From: Sphingobacterium daejeonense
Lineage (GTDB): Bacteria > Bacteroidota > Bacteroidia > Sphingobacteriales > Sphingobacteriaceae
Assembly: GCF_901472535.1 (NCBI RefSeq)
Contig: NZ_LR590470.1
Span: forward strand, 1,054,001 to 1,118,000
Direction of reading: 5' to 3'
Length of the DNA stretch: 64,000 nt
Shown: positions 19,120-28,408 of the stretch, piece by piece
How the letters are laid out: every line of letters begins with the position of its first letter
Numbering within the stretch: position 1 is the first letter of the stretch
Translations under genes and position numbers: made by a program
Notes under the pieces: model-generated
What the model was told of the DNA's origin: nothing
Database searches by the model: none
The model's input: the letters and a program-made list of their open reading frames with translations, nothing else

Positions 19120-20478
19120 ATGGCATTTGATTTTATAAAAAGAATTTTCAATCCGGACAAAGTTAATATAGAGTTGAAGGAAATTCAATCTTTAATTTTG
19201 AGAAGTAGGCCAATTCCTTATTTTGGAACAGTGGCATTATTAGAAATCACGGATAAAGAAAGTGCGAAAAAGATGTTGAAAGATTTGATTCCATTAATTG
19301 ATTCTGCAGAGGAATGGAACAAAAACGAAGGAGCATCTGTATTTCTAACTTTTACCTATAAAGGTTTAGAAAAAATTGGTGTACCAAAAGAAAGTTTAGA
19401 TTCTTTTCCGGAATCTTTTAAAGAAGGAATGGCTAAAAGATCGTCTTATCTTTATGATATTGGCGTGAATGATCCCAAAAATTGGCAGAAAGAATTTAAA
19501 AATCCTAACATTCATATTGCTTCTGCAGTGATCTCCAATAATGAAGCCGATTGGAAAAGCAAATTGGAAGAATTTCGTACTAAAATTTCGGAAAACAATG
19601 GAGTTGAAGTTTTGGTGAGTGAAGATTTTGGTGCTACAGAAGAGGTGAAAAATGTTTTCGGTTTTCGCGATGGAATCAGTAATCCCGAAGTTGAAGGTAG
19701 TGGGATTGATGTACCTCAAGGTTTTGACCGCCCGATTGCAGCTGGCGAATTTATATTAGGTTATCCAGGAGAAGGTGATATTACAAAACCTTTTCCTCAG
19801 CCGGACATTTTAGGGAAGAATGGGTCTTTTATGATTTTTAGAAAATATCAAAGCCAGGTTGCAGAGTTTAACCAGTTCATTAAGGATAATAGTTCTTCTC
19901 CAGAAGAAGGCGAACTTTTGGCTGCGAAAATGGTAGGCAGATGGAGAAGCGGAGCTCCACTAGTTTTATCGCCAGAAAAAGATGATAAAGTGCTTGGAGA
20001 AAATCCTGAAAAAAATAATAATTTTTCATTTAAGAACGATGAGTTTGGAAAAAAATGTCCTTTCAGTTCTCACATCCGCAGGATGAATCCGCGAGATTCC
20101 AAAACTTTTGTCTTGGAAGATGAAAGGCTTCACCGCATTATACGTCGCAGCGTAACTTTTGGGGATATTGTTCCGCCGGAAGTGACAAAAAATGACGGTA
20201 AAGAACGCGGTCAATATTTTATGGGAATTAGCGCGAATGCAATGGGGACTTTGGAATTTTTGCAAAAACAATGGATTAATGATGGCAATTCACAAAATCT
20301 GGGTAGTGAAAAAGATCCTATGGTTGGTTTGCAAGATCAAAATAGTTTGTTCAGTATGCCTGCAGACCCGCTAATAAAAAGATACCGAGGTTTACAAACT
20401 TATAATATCGTGAAAGGTGGTGAATATTGCTTTATCCCAAGTCTTTCAGCTCTCAAATGGATCAGTGAATTAAATTAA
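19120..20478 (+). CDS. DyP-type haem peroxidase family protein
   Basis: 452 residues. The DyP fingerprint is present: FGFRDGISNPEVEGSG near residue 185 (GxxDG with the distal catalytic Asp), SHIRRMNPRDSKTF near 316 (proximal haem His region), and the conserved Arg in IIRRSVTFGDIVPP near 347. The second ferredoxin-like half ends YCFIPSLSALKWISELN. No signal peptide, so cytoplasmic. Uses hydrogen peroxide to oxidise diverse substrates. It lies in a same-strand cluster with the upstream 185-residue gene and the catalase-like gene, all between two IS982 copies. Confidence 0.88.
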   Translation: MAFDFIKRIFNPDKVNIELKEIQSLILRSRPIPYFGTVALLEITDKESAKKMLKDLIPLIDSAEEWNKNEGASVFLTFTYKGLEKIGVPKESLDSFPESFKEGMAKRSSYLYDIGVNDPKNWQKEFKNPNIHIASAVISNNEADWKSKLEEFRTKISENNGVEVLVSEDFGATEEVKNVFGFRDGISNPEVEGSGIDVPQGFDRPIAAGEFILGYPGEGDITKPFPQPDILGKNGSFMIFRKYQSQVAEFNQFIKDNSSSPEEGELLAAKMVGRWRSGAPLVLSPEKDDKVLGENPEKNNNFSFKNDEFGKKCPFSSHIRRMNPRDSKTFVLEDERLHRIIRRSVTFGDIVPPEVTKNDGKERGQYFMGISANAMGTLEFLQKQWINDGNSQNLGSEKDPMVGLQDQNSLFSMPADPLIKRYRGLQTYNIVKGGEYCFIPSLSALKWISELN

Positions 20479-20537
20479 TACTTATAAAAATTTAACTATT
20501 TTTTTTTAAAAAATCACTAACAAAAAAATCTAATTGC

Positions 20538-21672
20538 ATGGAATACGTTAAATATGATTATAAATTGGAAGAAATTCCTGAAAATTTCGAAGAGTATATC
20601 AATAAAATTAATAAGGATATTGTAGATTATATTCGAAACACGCCGCAACTAAGCCGCGCTCATAATTATACAAGAGATGCGCACGCCAATGGCTATGCAG
20701 CATTAAAGGCAGAGGTGGAAATTCTGCCTAATTTGCCTGAAGAATTGGCTCAAGGTATTTATAAAAATGCAGGAAAACACGAAGCGGTGGTTCGTTTTTC
20801 AAACGGATCCTCTCGTGTGTTGCCTGATAAACTAAGTGGAAATGCGCAAGGTTTTGCACTTAAAATTTTTGGAATTGAAGGCGAAAAAGTTGCTCCTGGT
20901 GAAGAGTCATCACCAAATGTGGATTTTCAACCTAATCAATAATCCGGTATTTTTTTGCAATACTGCGGAACATTATGTTTTCATCTCCAAACTGTTTCTT
21001 AAAATCACCGATTTTTTTGAAAAAGGTGCATTAGGAAAATTGGAATTTGCTTCAATCTGGGTTACAGAAAATAAAAAGCTTTCCCAAATTTCGAAGCATT
21101 AAAAGAATTAGCCGCACTAAAAACTTTTGAAAAAATCCCATCAATTAACAGTTTTTTATACGAGTATTACAGTATGGGCGCAGTTCGTCACGGAGATTAT
21201 ATGGCAAAAGTAAGAATTGAACCTACTGACGAAACGAAAAACTTAATTATTGATAAGGATATTGATATTGACAGCGAAGATTGGCCTTACAGAAAAGCTA
21301 TTATTAAAGAGATCGCAAAAAACGATCTTACATTCAATCTACAAATTCAATTATGTAACGATTTGAAAAAAATGCCAATTAATGATCTTACAGAAGAATG
21401 GTCTCAAGAACTATCGCCATTTCGCACGGTAGCTAAAATCAAAATATTTTAAACAAGAAGTTCCTGAAGATGGTAATTTTAATGTGATGGACAATCTTTC
21501 GTTTACGCCGTTTAGAACTCTAGAAGAAAATCGTCCCATAGGTAATTTGCAAAGTACGAGAAGATCGGCCTATGTAACCTCTTCAACGACCCGTCACGAA
21601 TTAAATAACAAAAAAAGAAAAGAGCCAAACAATTTGCAGGAGGCATTTGATGAGAAATTTTATCAGAAATAG
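20538..21672 (+). pseudogene. catalase-related haem protein, three frameshifts
   Basis: N-terminal part is clear: SRAHNYTRDAHANGYAALKA with the distal His, KHEAVVRFSNGSSRVLPDKL, and GNAQGFALKIFGIEG, as in small catalase-family proteins (~360 residues). The frame breaks near 20935, 21095 and 21450. The following pieces (INNPVFFCNTAEHYVFISKL; MGAVRHGDYMAKVRIEPTDE; NLSFTPFRTLEENRPIGNLQ) restore the expected order, including the proximal region and C-terminus (STTRHELNNKKRKEPN). Likely peroxide detoxification or peroxidase-like activity. Indels near homopolymers make errors likely. Confidence 0.72.
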
Positions 21673-21685
21673 TTTTTATATTTAC

Positions 21686-22662
21686 ACCCGTAGTGCATTA
21701 TAAAAAAGGTTACTCATAATACGAAAATTTCGTATATTGTATTGACTACCAATCTCATACATTATGAATAACCTAGATGCAATTTACGATTTTATTTTAA
21801 AGGAATTAAGAAAATTAACCATCAAAGAAAATTCTTATTTCAAACCAATTAAACCAAAATTATCTGATTTAGAACTCATTGCAATAAATATTTCTGCAGA
21901 ATATTTATCGATAGATTCAGAATATCAGTTGTTTAGATACCTCTCTAATTCAAAACTAAAGGGAATGATTGAGAGAAGTGTGTTTAATCGCAGAAAAAGA
22001 AAGCTTTTCTTACACTTGGAAAATATAAGAAAACTTATGGTTGCTAAATTTAATGAGATGGAAACCACTTTTATTGTAGATTCGATGCCTTTAGAAATCT
22101 GTAAAAACGCAAGAGCGAACCGCTCTAAAATTTGTAAGGAAAATGAATTTTCGTTTCCCAGCAAAGGTTATTGCGCTTCTCAATCGAGTTATTATTATGG
22201 TTACAAATTACATGCAGTTTGTTCTGTTTCCGGAGTTTTCCAAAGTTTTGATATTTCTACAGCAAGCATTCATGATATTCATTTTTTGCAAGATATCAAG
22301 CATCAAATGAACAATTGTACGTTGATTGGGAGACAGGGGTTATTTATCCACCCAAGTGCAAACAGATTTGTTCAATTATGCGAATATAAAGCTGGATACA
22401 CCCATTGAGAAACAACCAAAAAAATTATCAAAAACAAAAATATATTTTCAGAAAATCCAGAAAAAGAATTGAGACTTTATTCTCTCAACTTTGCGACCAA
22501 TTTAAAATCAGAAACAATTACGCAAAATCTTTTAACGGTTTTAAAACAAGGGTATTGAGCAAAATAACAGCATTAACTTTCATTCAGTTTGTAAATGTTT
22601 TTGTTTTCAATAGAAAAATGAATAGACTTAAAATTGAATTAATTTAATAATGCACTACGAGT
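21686..22662 (+). mobile_element. IS982-family insertion sequence, copy 2
   Basis: Same terminal repeats as copy 1 (ACCCGTAGTGCATTAT ... ATAATGCACTACGAGT), 977 bp, same orientation. It begins 14 bp after the stop of the catalase-like gene. With copy 1 it encloses a 3.3-kb segment, giving a composite-transposon-like arrangement. Confidence 0.8.
21764..22647 (+). pseudogene. IS982-family transposase, frameshifted (copy 2)
   Basis: Intact through the N-terminal domain and first catalytic Asp (FIVDSMPLEICKNARANRSK). An extra G in TTGGGAGAC near 22328 (copy 1: TTGGAGAC) then destroys LIGDRGYLS. The last third continues in another frame (QKQKYIFRKSRKRIETLFSQ ... FIQFVNVFVFNRKMNRLK). Comparing both copies reconstructs a complete ~295-residue transposase. 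Confidence 0.8.
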
Positions 22663-22830
22663 TAATTATTGTTCTGCCGGAGTTCTAATTTCAAAAACAG
22701 TAAAATAAGCCGTGGCGGGATATTTGATATTTTCACCTCAAGCCGCTTGAGTATTACAGCTTCGCCTAAACGTACTGAATATTACAGCAATTCAAAAAAT
22801 ACTTTTAGCAATAATAAATTTACGTTCTCT

Positions 22831-24060
22831 ATGGATCAATATCTGATTATTTTAGTAATACTCGGCGCTGCCATTTTCAGTGTGTGCATGGATGCCCAAA
22901 ATTTTCAAAAAAAACTGGCATCTCGTACTCTATTTTTTATGTAGCAACAGGGTTTGCCCTTTATCTACTGGCTCCCGATCTTCTGCCAAACCCAATGCCT
23001 CAAAAAAATGAAAATCTGACGCTTCATTTAACCGAGTTGATTGTTATTATTTCGCTTATGGGTACTGGGATCAAGATCGACCGAAAATTTTCTTTTAAAA
23101 CCTGGTCTTCCCCGTTGAAACTTGTAAGTTTTACCATGTTATTGTGTATTGGTGCAGCAGCGGTAATGGGCTATTATTTTTTAGGTTTCAGTCTTGCTTC
23201 AGCAGTACTTCTTGGTGCTGTTCTTGCTCCGACGGATCCTGTCCTCGCATCGGATGTACAGGTGGGACCTCCAAATGAGGGAATGAAATCAGAGACCAAA
23301 TTTGCGCTCACGTCAGAGGCTGGACTCAATGACGGAGTCGCTTTCCCATTTACCTGGCTTGCCATTACTATTGGTCTTATGTTCACAGGCAAAGAAAGCA
23401 GCTTTTTAGATTGGTTTGCTCTTGATGTTATCTACCGAATAGTTGCCGGTATTGTGATCGGATTTCTATCAGGCAAAGGTTTTGGCATTTTGTTATTCAG
23501 AGTGGTCCAAAAAATATGAGATCCTAAGAACCAGAGATGGTCTGGTGGCAGTTGCTGCTACTTTACTAGTGTATGGTATAACAGAAATTGTTCATGGTTA
23601 TGGATTTATTGCAGTTTTTATCTGTGCAATCACACTAAGGCATTTTGAGAAAGATCACCAGTATCACGATACACTTCATTCTTTCACCGATCAGATAGAA
23701 AGGCTGCTAGTCTGCCTGCTACTGATTATTTTCGGAGGAGCATTAGCAATGGGTATTCTAGAACCCATAACTTTGAAAATGGTTGTGTTTTCGGTAACTT
23801 TCCTGCTAATAGTAAGACCTGTCTTTGGATGGCTGGCATTGAGTTCCTCAAAAATGAAAAACAAAGAAAGGCTGGCGATCGGATTTTTTGGCATCCGTGG
23901 GATGGGTTCGATATTCTATCTTGCATTTGCTTTCAGCAAATATAATTTTGAACATCAGGATGAATTGTGGGCTGCTGTTTCTTTAACGATCCTCTTTTCA
24001 ATTTTGATTCATGGCCTTACGGCGACGCGTGTCATGGAATATCTTAAAAGAGAAGCATAG
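22831..24060 (+). pseudogene. Na+/H+ (CPA1-type) antiporter, two frameshifts
   Basis: Start at ATG 22831 (MDQYLIILVILGAAIFSV). One indel near 22895 and another near 23510 split a ~410-residue protein with about 12 hydrophobic segments. Key family stretches: TELIVIISLMGTGIKIDR, LLGAVLAPTDPVLASDVQVG (the TDP ion-site motif), LTSEAGLNDGVAFPFTWLA (ND motif), FFGIRGMGSIFYLAF and the terminal HGLTATRVMEYLK. Located in the inner membrane; exports sodium or potassium for pH/salt homeostasis. The junctions occur next to A-runs, again suggesting base-calling errors. It starts 169 bp after the second IS982 copy, and the DNA just upstream is odd, so the promoter may have been disrupted. Confidence 0.8.
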
Positions 24061-24166
24061 GATCAGTAATACAGGGTTCTACAGAAAAAAACCTCAAATT
24101 TTAAGAAAATATATTGTTCCTGACCGCAGTAACGTATCCTTAGCGTATTGATGGCCTTGAATTCAA

Positions 24167-24542
24167 TTATAATGATTTTGAATCTACATAATAAATTCTC
24201 TGTAATACTAAATGATATATTAGCGCACCTGAAAAGTAGCAGATAATATCTATAAAATCAGCTGTATATCTTGCTGATAGTAACGGACATATAATTTCAA
24301 ATACAATGGTCAGATTAAGTGCAGCTCCCAGCAAAAACTTCAGATCCGGTCTCCAATCCGGATAATAGGTGAGCTTCATGATTTTCATTATCGTATAAAC
24401 TGAACATAGGGACACTATATAGATCAGTCAAATGATCATTGATTAGAGGTATGAGTATTCCATTCCTTCTCAAAAATGCGATAATTCCCCAAATGATAAG
24501 CCCTCCAATAAACCAATATGAAATATTTAATTCTTTAAACAT
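24167..24542 (-). pseudogene. small membrane protein, frameshifted
   Basis: From 24542: MFKELNISYWFIGGLIIWGI, then a second frame from about 24405 with KFLLGAALNLTIVFEIICPL and IDIICYFSGALIYHLVLQRI. Joined, this makes a ~125-residue protein with three hydrophobic segments. No family recognised. It is convergent with the antiporter. The break is near 24400. Confidence 0.45.
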
Positions 24543-24591
24543 GCATTGCGCCTAAGATGATGCTCTATAAGACTAACCTAACACAATATAA

Positions 24592-25038
24592 ATGGATAAA
24601 AAACTCTACAACTTACAAAGGTTTTTACTTCTTCAAACGAAAATATATCCGCAAACAACAAATGCAATTCCTGACGCTTATGCTTATGCTTGGTATGAGG
24701 AATGCTATCCAATGTTTGATGAGGGAGTACATCAAGAGTATGAAAATAATTTCAAAATTTCTAGAAAGCAAATTGAAATCATCTCGGCTTATGCAGACAG
24801 TGAATGGCTTGCGAAAAGATATTATACCTTCTATCAATATGAAGATCACTTTGCAGTTAGGAATGGAAATTCAAACGGAATAGACCGGATTTCTTTGACA
24901 CGTGCCTTCAGATATATGTTTTTAAATAACCTTTTTGATAACCAATTTTGGGATACACTTCTAAAACCTACGGAACATCCAACGGAAGCCAGTGGAATAA
25001 CAAGAGGTTTTAACCTATCTGATATTTATCTAGTCTAA
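24592..25038 (+). CDS. hypothetical protein
   Basis: 148 residues, acidic and aromatic-rich, no signal or membrane segment (MDKKLYNLQRFLLLQTKIYP ... YAYAWYEECYPMFDEGVHQE ... GIDRISLTRAFRYMFLNNLF). The intact frame in a region full of broken ones suggests a real gene. No family recognised; there is no informative neighbour. Confidence 0.5.
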   Translation: MDKKLYNLQRFLLLQTKIYPQTTNAIPDAYAYAWYEECYPMFDEGVHQEYENNFKISRKQIEIISAYADSEWLAKRYYTFYQYEDHFAVRNGNSNGIDRISLTRAFRYMFLNNLFDNQFWDTLLKPTEHPTEASGITRGFNLSDIYLV

Positions 25039-25191
25039 CAATCTTCTCATTGCAAAGATTTAAGATTTTAAGAACATATAAAAACTGCAAGTTTTAATAG
25101 CTAGCTTTCGGTCTAAATTTGGCGCTGTCTCACAAAACAAATGTTTCGAAAGTGGATCAATTAGTAGAGATCTTACAAAGTGTTCTTATAA

Positions 25192-25904
25192 ATGCGTGAA
25201 GTTTCGCACCACGGATGGTATTTTAAAGAAATTAGTTTACGAATAATGGCAGATTCCGAAATTATCGCATGTAAACACTGTGGAAATATCTCCAAAATGT
25301 ATATTGAGGGAGATACATGTGTAAATGAGACCCGTCACAGCTCGGATGATGATTATCATCCAGTGTCAGGAACTCATTATGAGGTGTTGCGTTGTCCAGC
25401 ATGCAATAAGATTAGTATCGTATCATATTTTGGCACGAATATATGGACGAAGAGGATTACAACGAATATACATTCCTATATCCTGAAAAGCCAGAGTATC
25501 CAAAAGGACTTCCAGATCATATTTTGTCGTCTTTTATAACAGCTGAAAGAGTAAAATCTATCGATGTAAATGCTTGTGCAATGTCGATGAGAAGATTTTT
25601 AGAGCAAGTTTGTATTGATAGATCAGCTAAAAAAGGTTCATTGGCGCAGATGCTGGCTGACCTGGCTAATAAAGGTGAAATTCCTACAAAACTTGTAAAG
25701 GTTGCAGAGGGTTAAAAAAACTTTGGCTATATAGGGGCTCACGCAGATAGTGGTGACTTAAGCCAATACGAATTACCAATTGTTTATGCCCTGACAAATG
25801 CAATCTTAGATTACGTATACAGTGCTCCACATTTAGTAATGATTGCAGAGGAAAAATTACGTGAAATAAAAGCTAAAAAATCTAATAATGCCACAAACTT
25901 ATAA
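25192..25904 (+). pseudogene. DUF4145-domain protein with zinc-ribbon start, frameshift and nonsense codon
   Basis: An internal ATG at 25246 (MADSEIIACKHCGN) is the likelier start. Two C-x-x-C pairs (CKHCGN, CPACNK) make an N-terminal zinc ribbon. After a frameshift near 25440 the DUF4145 body follows: ITAERVKSIDVNACAMSMRR, FLEQVCIDRSAKKGSLAQML. A TAA at 25713 replaces the expected Leu (VAEG-stop-KNFGYIGAHAD), and the frame then continues to NNATNL. DUF4145 proteins often accompany restriction or defence genes; no cleavage motif is visible. Confidence 0.6.
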
Positions 25905-26196
25905 TTCAGTAGATTGTCGAGCGGGTAAACGTTAGACGATTTCGGATATCTATTCCGTAAATCTCGTCCAAATTCATCTGATTAAAAAATTATTAATCCC
26001 CTTCAGGATTTTCGAATTTATGATCTATCGTAGACGGTCTGTCTCAAAAAACGAACGTATATTGAAGATACTTTTGATCAAATTGGATTATCTCAAAACG
26101 AACCTACTTTTAGGTTTTTGATGAGAGAAGATATTGCTGGGGATCACATAATCATCAAAGAGGCGGCTAAAGATCAACATAATAGATTAACGCTTT
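25905..26196. other. non-coding stretch beyond guide candidate B
   Basis: No gene supported. Contains short IS-end-like runs (GTCTGTCTCAAAAAACGAAC, repeated loosely as TTATCTCAAAACGAACC) and a weak stem AACCTA/TAGGTT at about 26099-26115. A plus-strand reading frame at 26118-26324 crosses the repeat shared with 9.1 kb and is not credible. Confidence 0.35.
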
Positions 26197-26347
26197 TTCT
26201 TATCCCGAACTCACGTTATGTTAGGTCCAACCCGGTTCATTTACCAGCTCTAGGTTTCGATTTGATCAGTCTCGTTCTGGTCTTTATCTATTGCTCATTT
26301 AATTTGATTTTAGTTAGCTGTTAAATATTGTCAGATATTATCCTGCC
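26197..26347 (-). ncRNA. candidate dCas12f guide RNA B (locus copy)
   Basis: Directly downstream of the Cas12f-like stop on the same strand. Positions 26347-26217 form the segment shared with 9222-9092 (two substitutions in 131 bases, in an A/U-rich part). The end of the shared part contains short complementary runs (CCTAGAGCTGG, AATGAACCGGGTTGGACC) that can form small hairpins. Right after GGACCTAACATA the copies diverge; here the next 20 bases are ACGTGAGTTCGGGATAAGAA, the presumed guide. No perfect second occurrence of that guide was noticed in this window. Exact 5' and 3' ends are unknown, and the scaffold may extend into the gene's last ~129 bp. Confidence 0.55.
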
Positions 26348-27442
26348 TCATTCGACGATTACGTTAATACCTGCCATGTTCGCCTTGTACCTGATCTTTT
26401 CGATCAGGCCATAGTAACCCCAGTTGCGCAACAGGAATCTGTCCTCTTTAGCGGCCTCTTCTTTATTGGATTGATTCACCAAAAGCAGCGTGCCAGCACC
26501 TGAATTGACGCAGACATCTATCAAACGGCGGCTATAGAGATGGAGTTTGCTATCGACATAGCGCTTTTCCCTTTCGGTAAAATGCTCCAAGCTTTTCAAC
26601 TTCTTCCTGCGTCCATGTCCCCCCCTGTTGAATGCCACAGCTTTTTGTATACGGTGCCTTGCGGCCTGGATGGCCAATCTCCGGTATAGGAACTCCTCTT
26701 TGTTCCCTATCTGAAAATTGTCCCTGTCTATGGAAACGGTGATGGGATGTTCGACCGAAAGCGAGGCTTCCGCAATGATGTGTTCTTTGAGGTCATGTTG
26801 CTTCTTAGGGAGTTCCAGTGCCAGTAAAAGGAATATTTTGCCCTTCACCATCTTGATGGAACTGGTGCATATCTTGATCTGTCCCACCAAGCATCTCTGT
26901 AACAGGATCCTTTTATCGGACCGATCTTTCCCTAGGTAAGTGCGGAAAGGGATCTTGAATAGCGTGAACCTGAAATCCCGTCCTTTCTCGTCATTGCCCA
27001 GCTTCAACTGATCTCCACCGAAGGGAATGGGCATGTCTTTCCTATAATTGCGCAACGACTTTTCACCCTTCCAATAAGATGATCGGTCAGTGCTATATGC
27101 CCTGTTCAACGTCATGTTCATGGCCGAGATAATTTTTGAAGGCAGCTTACCTTTAAAGTACAGCGATAGTATACGATAGGTGGTATTCATTTTCGAAGAA
27201 TTGAATATACCTTCGGGATCCTTTTTGAAGTCTGCCAGCTTTACCTTCACATCATCGCGCAGATAGATCAGGTCCTTTATCTGTTCCTGTACAAATTGAT
27301 GTGTCATTACCATATTGGCGCCACGATAGACCATGTCCTGCCACTCGAAGAGCTGCTTGAAATATGCCGAGCGCTGCCCTTTGTCGTCGCAGTCCAGATA
27401 TATCTGTACTTTCCGTGTGAGAATGATGCTTTCCTTTTCCAT
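26348..27442 (-). CDS. nuclease-dead Cas12f-like protein (dCas12f), RNA-guided transcription factor candidate
   Basis: 364 residues. The order of segments follows Cas12f1/TnpB: N-terminal strand LTRKVQIYL, a mid-protein MPIPFGGDQLKLGN, KGKIFLLLALELPKK before RuvC-I, and RuvC-I as ITVSIDRDNF (Asp239 kept). A bridge-helix-like FNRGGHGRRKKLKSLEHFTE at ~271-290 closely matches the GHGxxNKLK...LTEK segment of Cas12f1. At RuvC-II the usual V-x-x-E-N-L reads TLLLVNQSNK (Asn323 where Glu is expected). The protein then has NWGYYGLIEKIRYKANMAGI and stops after NVIVE, lacking the CxxC zinc finger and RuvC-III Asp. Cleavage is therefore very unlikely; RNA-guided DNA binding is inferred. It starts 11 bp after the sigma gene on the same strand, so sigma and dCas12f form an operon, matching nuclease-dead Cas12f/sigma-E systems of Bacteroidota. 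Confidence 0.85.
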   Translation of the reverse strand: MEKESIILTRKVQIYLDCDDKGQRSAYFKQLFEWQDMVYRGANMVMTHQFVQEQIKDLIYLRDDVKVKLADFKKDPEGIFNSSKMNTTYRILSLYFKGKLPSKIISAMNMTLNRAYSTDRSSYWKGEKSLRNYRKDMPIPFGGDQLKLGNDEKGRDFRFTLFKIPFRTYLGKDRSDKRILLQRCLVGQIKICTSSIKMVKGKIFLLLALELPKKQHDLKEHIIAEASLSVEHPITVSIDRDNFQIGNKEEFLYRRLAIQAARHRIQKAVAFNRGGHGRRKKLKSLEHFTEREKRYVDSKLHLYSRRLIDVCVNSGAGTLLLVNQSNKEEAAKEDRFLLRNWGYYGLIEKIRYKANMAGINVIVE

Positions 27443-27453
27443 ATTTTCTATAT

Positions 27454-28282
27454 TTATGTTCTCTGTGCTGTCCTTATCTTGGTGTGCGCCTGTACAAAAA
27501 TCTTCCTGACCGTGGATGGATCAAGATGCAGTGCTTCTGAGATCTGATCGAATGACAACTGCAACTGGTAGCGCATGTGAAAGATCTCTGCCTGTTGTTC
27601 ATCAAGTTCCCCCTGCGCCACGATCTTGCTCGACCTGTTCATCTGCTCCATTTTTTGCGAACTATTGAATATAGAACGTAGGGTATCGATCGTTTTTCTC
27701 TACCTGTAGACTGACCTGGTAATCCGAGATCCCGCCAAGGTAATAGGCTATACGTTCATAGTTGAAGCTGTATTTCAGACAGAGTTTGATGAACATTTGC
27801 TGCTGGCCGTTCAGGCTTGGCATTAAATTATCAAGTTGTATCAGGCGTTGCTGTTTTTCTTGATCTAATCTTTCGAGATACACTATGTCCATTTCTTCCT
27901 CTTCTTCCATTTCATGGCCGAGAAGGAATTCCTGATAATCCTCGATGGAATCCAACCGGAGCAGACTTCTATGGAACCTATTCCGTGTCTTATTATAATA
28001 GGCATTGATTGAGGACCTGACCTGTGCCTTTAAGAAAGCCTGGATATCTTCAGCATCTTTTAGCTGCTTTCTGAAAAGCCATAGACGCAATAAGGCTTCC
28101 TGGGCGATGCTTTTTGCTGCACAGTCGTCTTGTGTTGCACGGAATGCCCTTGCGAAGATATATCCGTAAAAACGCCGGTAGAAAAAGTTCAGCCCTTTCT
28201 CATCTCCCTTTCGGAGCAGAGCGATATGCCTATCTGTTTCCTGTTGCCTTAAAGTTTCGTTCATGATGGATCTATTGGTCAT
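27454..28282 (-). pseudogene. ECF-like sigma factor of the dCas12f operon (one frameshift; two region-4-like HTHs)
   Basis: Start 28282 (MTNRSIMNETLRQQETDRHI; a second ATG at 28264). Region 2 is clear: IALLRKGDEKGLNFFYRRFY, then AKSIAQEALLRLWLFRKQLK and IQAFLKAQVRSSINAYYNK. A Glu-rich linker (HEMEEEEEMDIVYLE) follows, then a first region-4-like HTH (FNYERIAYYLGGISDYQVSL). A 5-T run at 27693-27697 (A5 in the mRNA) carries one base too many; repairing it continues QVEKTIDTLRSIFNSSQKME and joins a second region-4-like HTH (LSFDQISEALHLDPSTVRKI) ending TKIRTAQRT. Repaired length ~275 residues, longer than a standard ECF factor. It likely recruits RNA polymerase to sites bound by the dCas12f-guide complex. 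The repair in one homopolymer gives a continuous sensible protein, so I suspect a base-calling error. Confidence 0.8.
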
Positions 28283-28391
28283 GTACCTACCCAGGTCCCG
28301 GCCGGCCCTAACGGATTTTCTGGAAAACCGAGATCATGTGATAGGTTTATAGTAAAAGTGAATGATACAATGATGTTATCTGTATGGAAGG

Positions 28392-28408
28392 ATTTGATCT
28401 GATCAAAT
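28392..28408. promoter_or_regulatory. palindrome upstream of the sigma/dCas12f operon
   Basis: ATTTGATC-T-GATCAAAT is a perfect 8-bp inverted repeat about 110 bp upstream of the sigma start. Size and placement fit an operator for a dimeric regulator, such as the XRE protein encoded at 29732, but nothing links them directly. Confidence 0.35.

Noticed and set aside
18371..21684. Clear target-site duplication for the IS982 pair as a composite transposon
   Set aside because: The flanks of the outer ends do not share a direct repeat that I can see, so transposition of the whole unit is not proven.
26118..26324. Plus-strand 68-residue protein
   Set aside because: Crosses the boundary between unique and repeated sequence and runs antisense to the guide-RNA candidate; composition is not protein-like at its start.
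26348..27442. Active TnpB or Cas12f nuclease
   Set aside because: RuvC-II Glu is Asn and the zinc finger/RuvC-III segment is absent, so cleavage activity is not supported.
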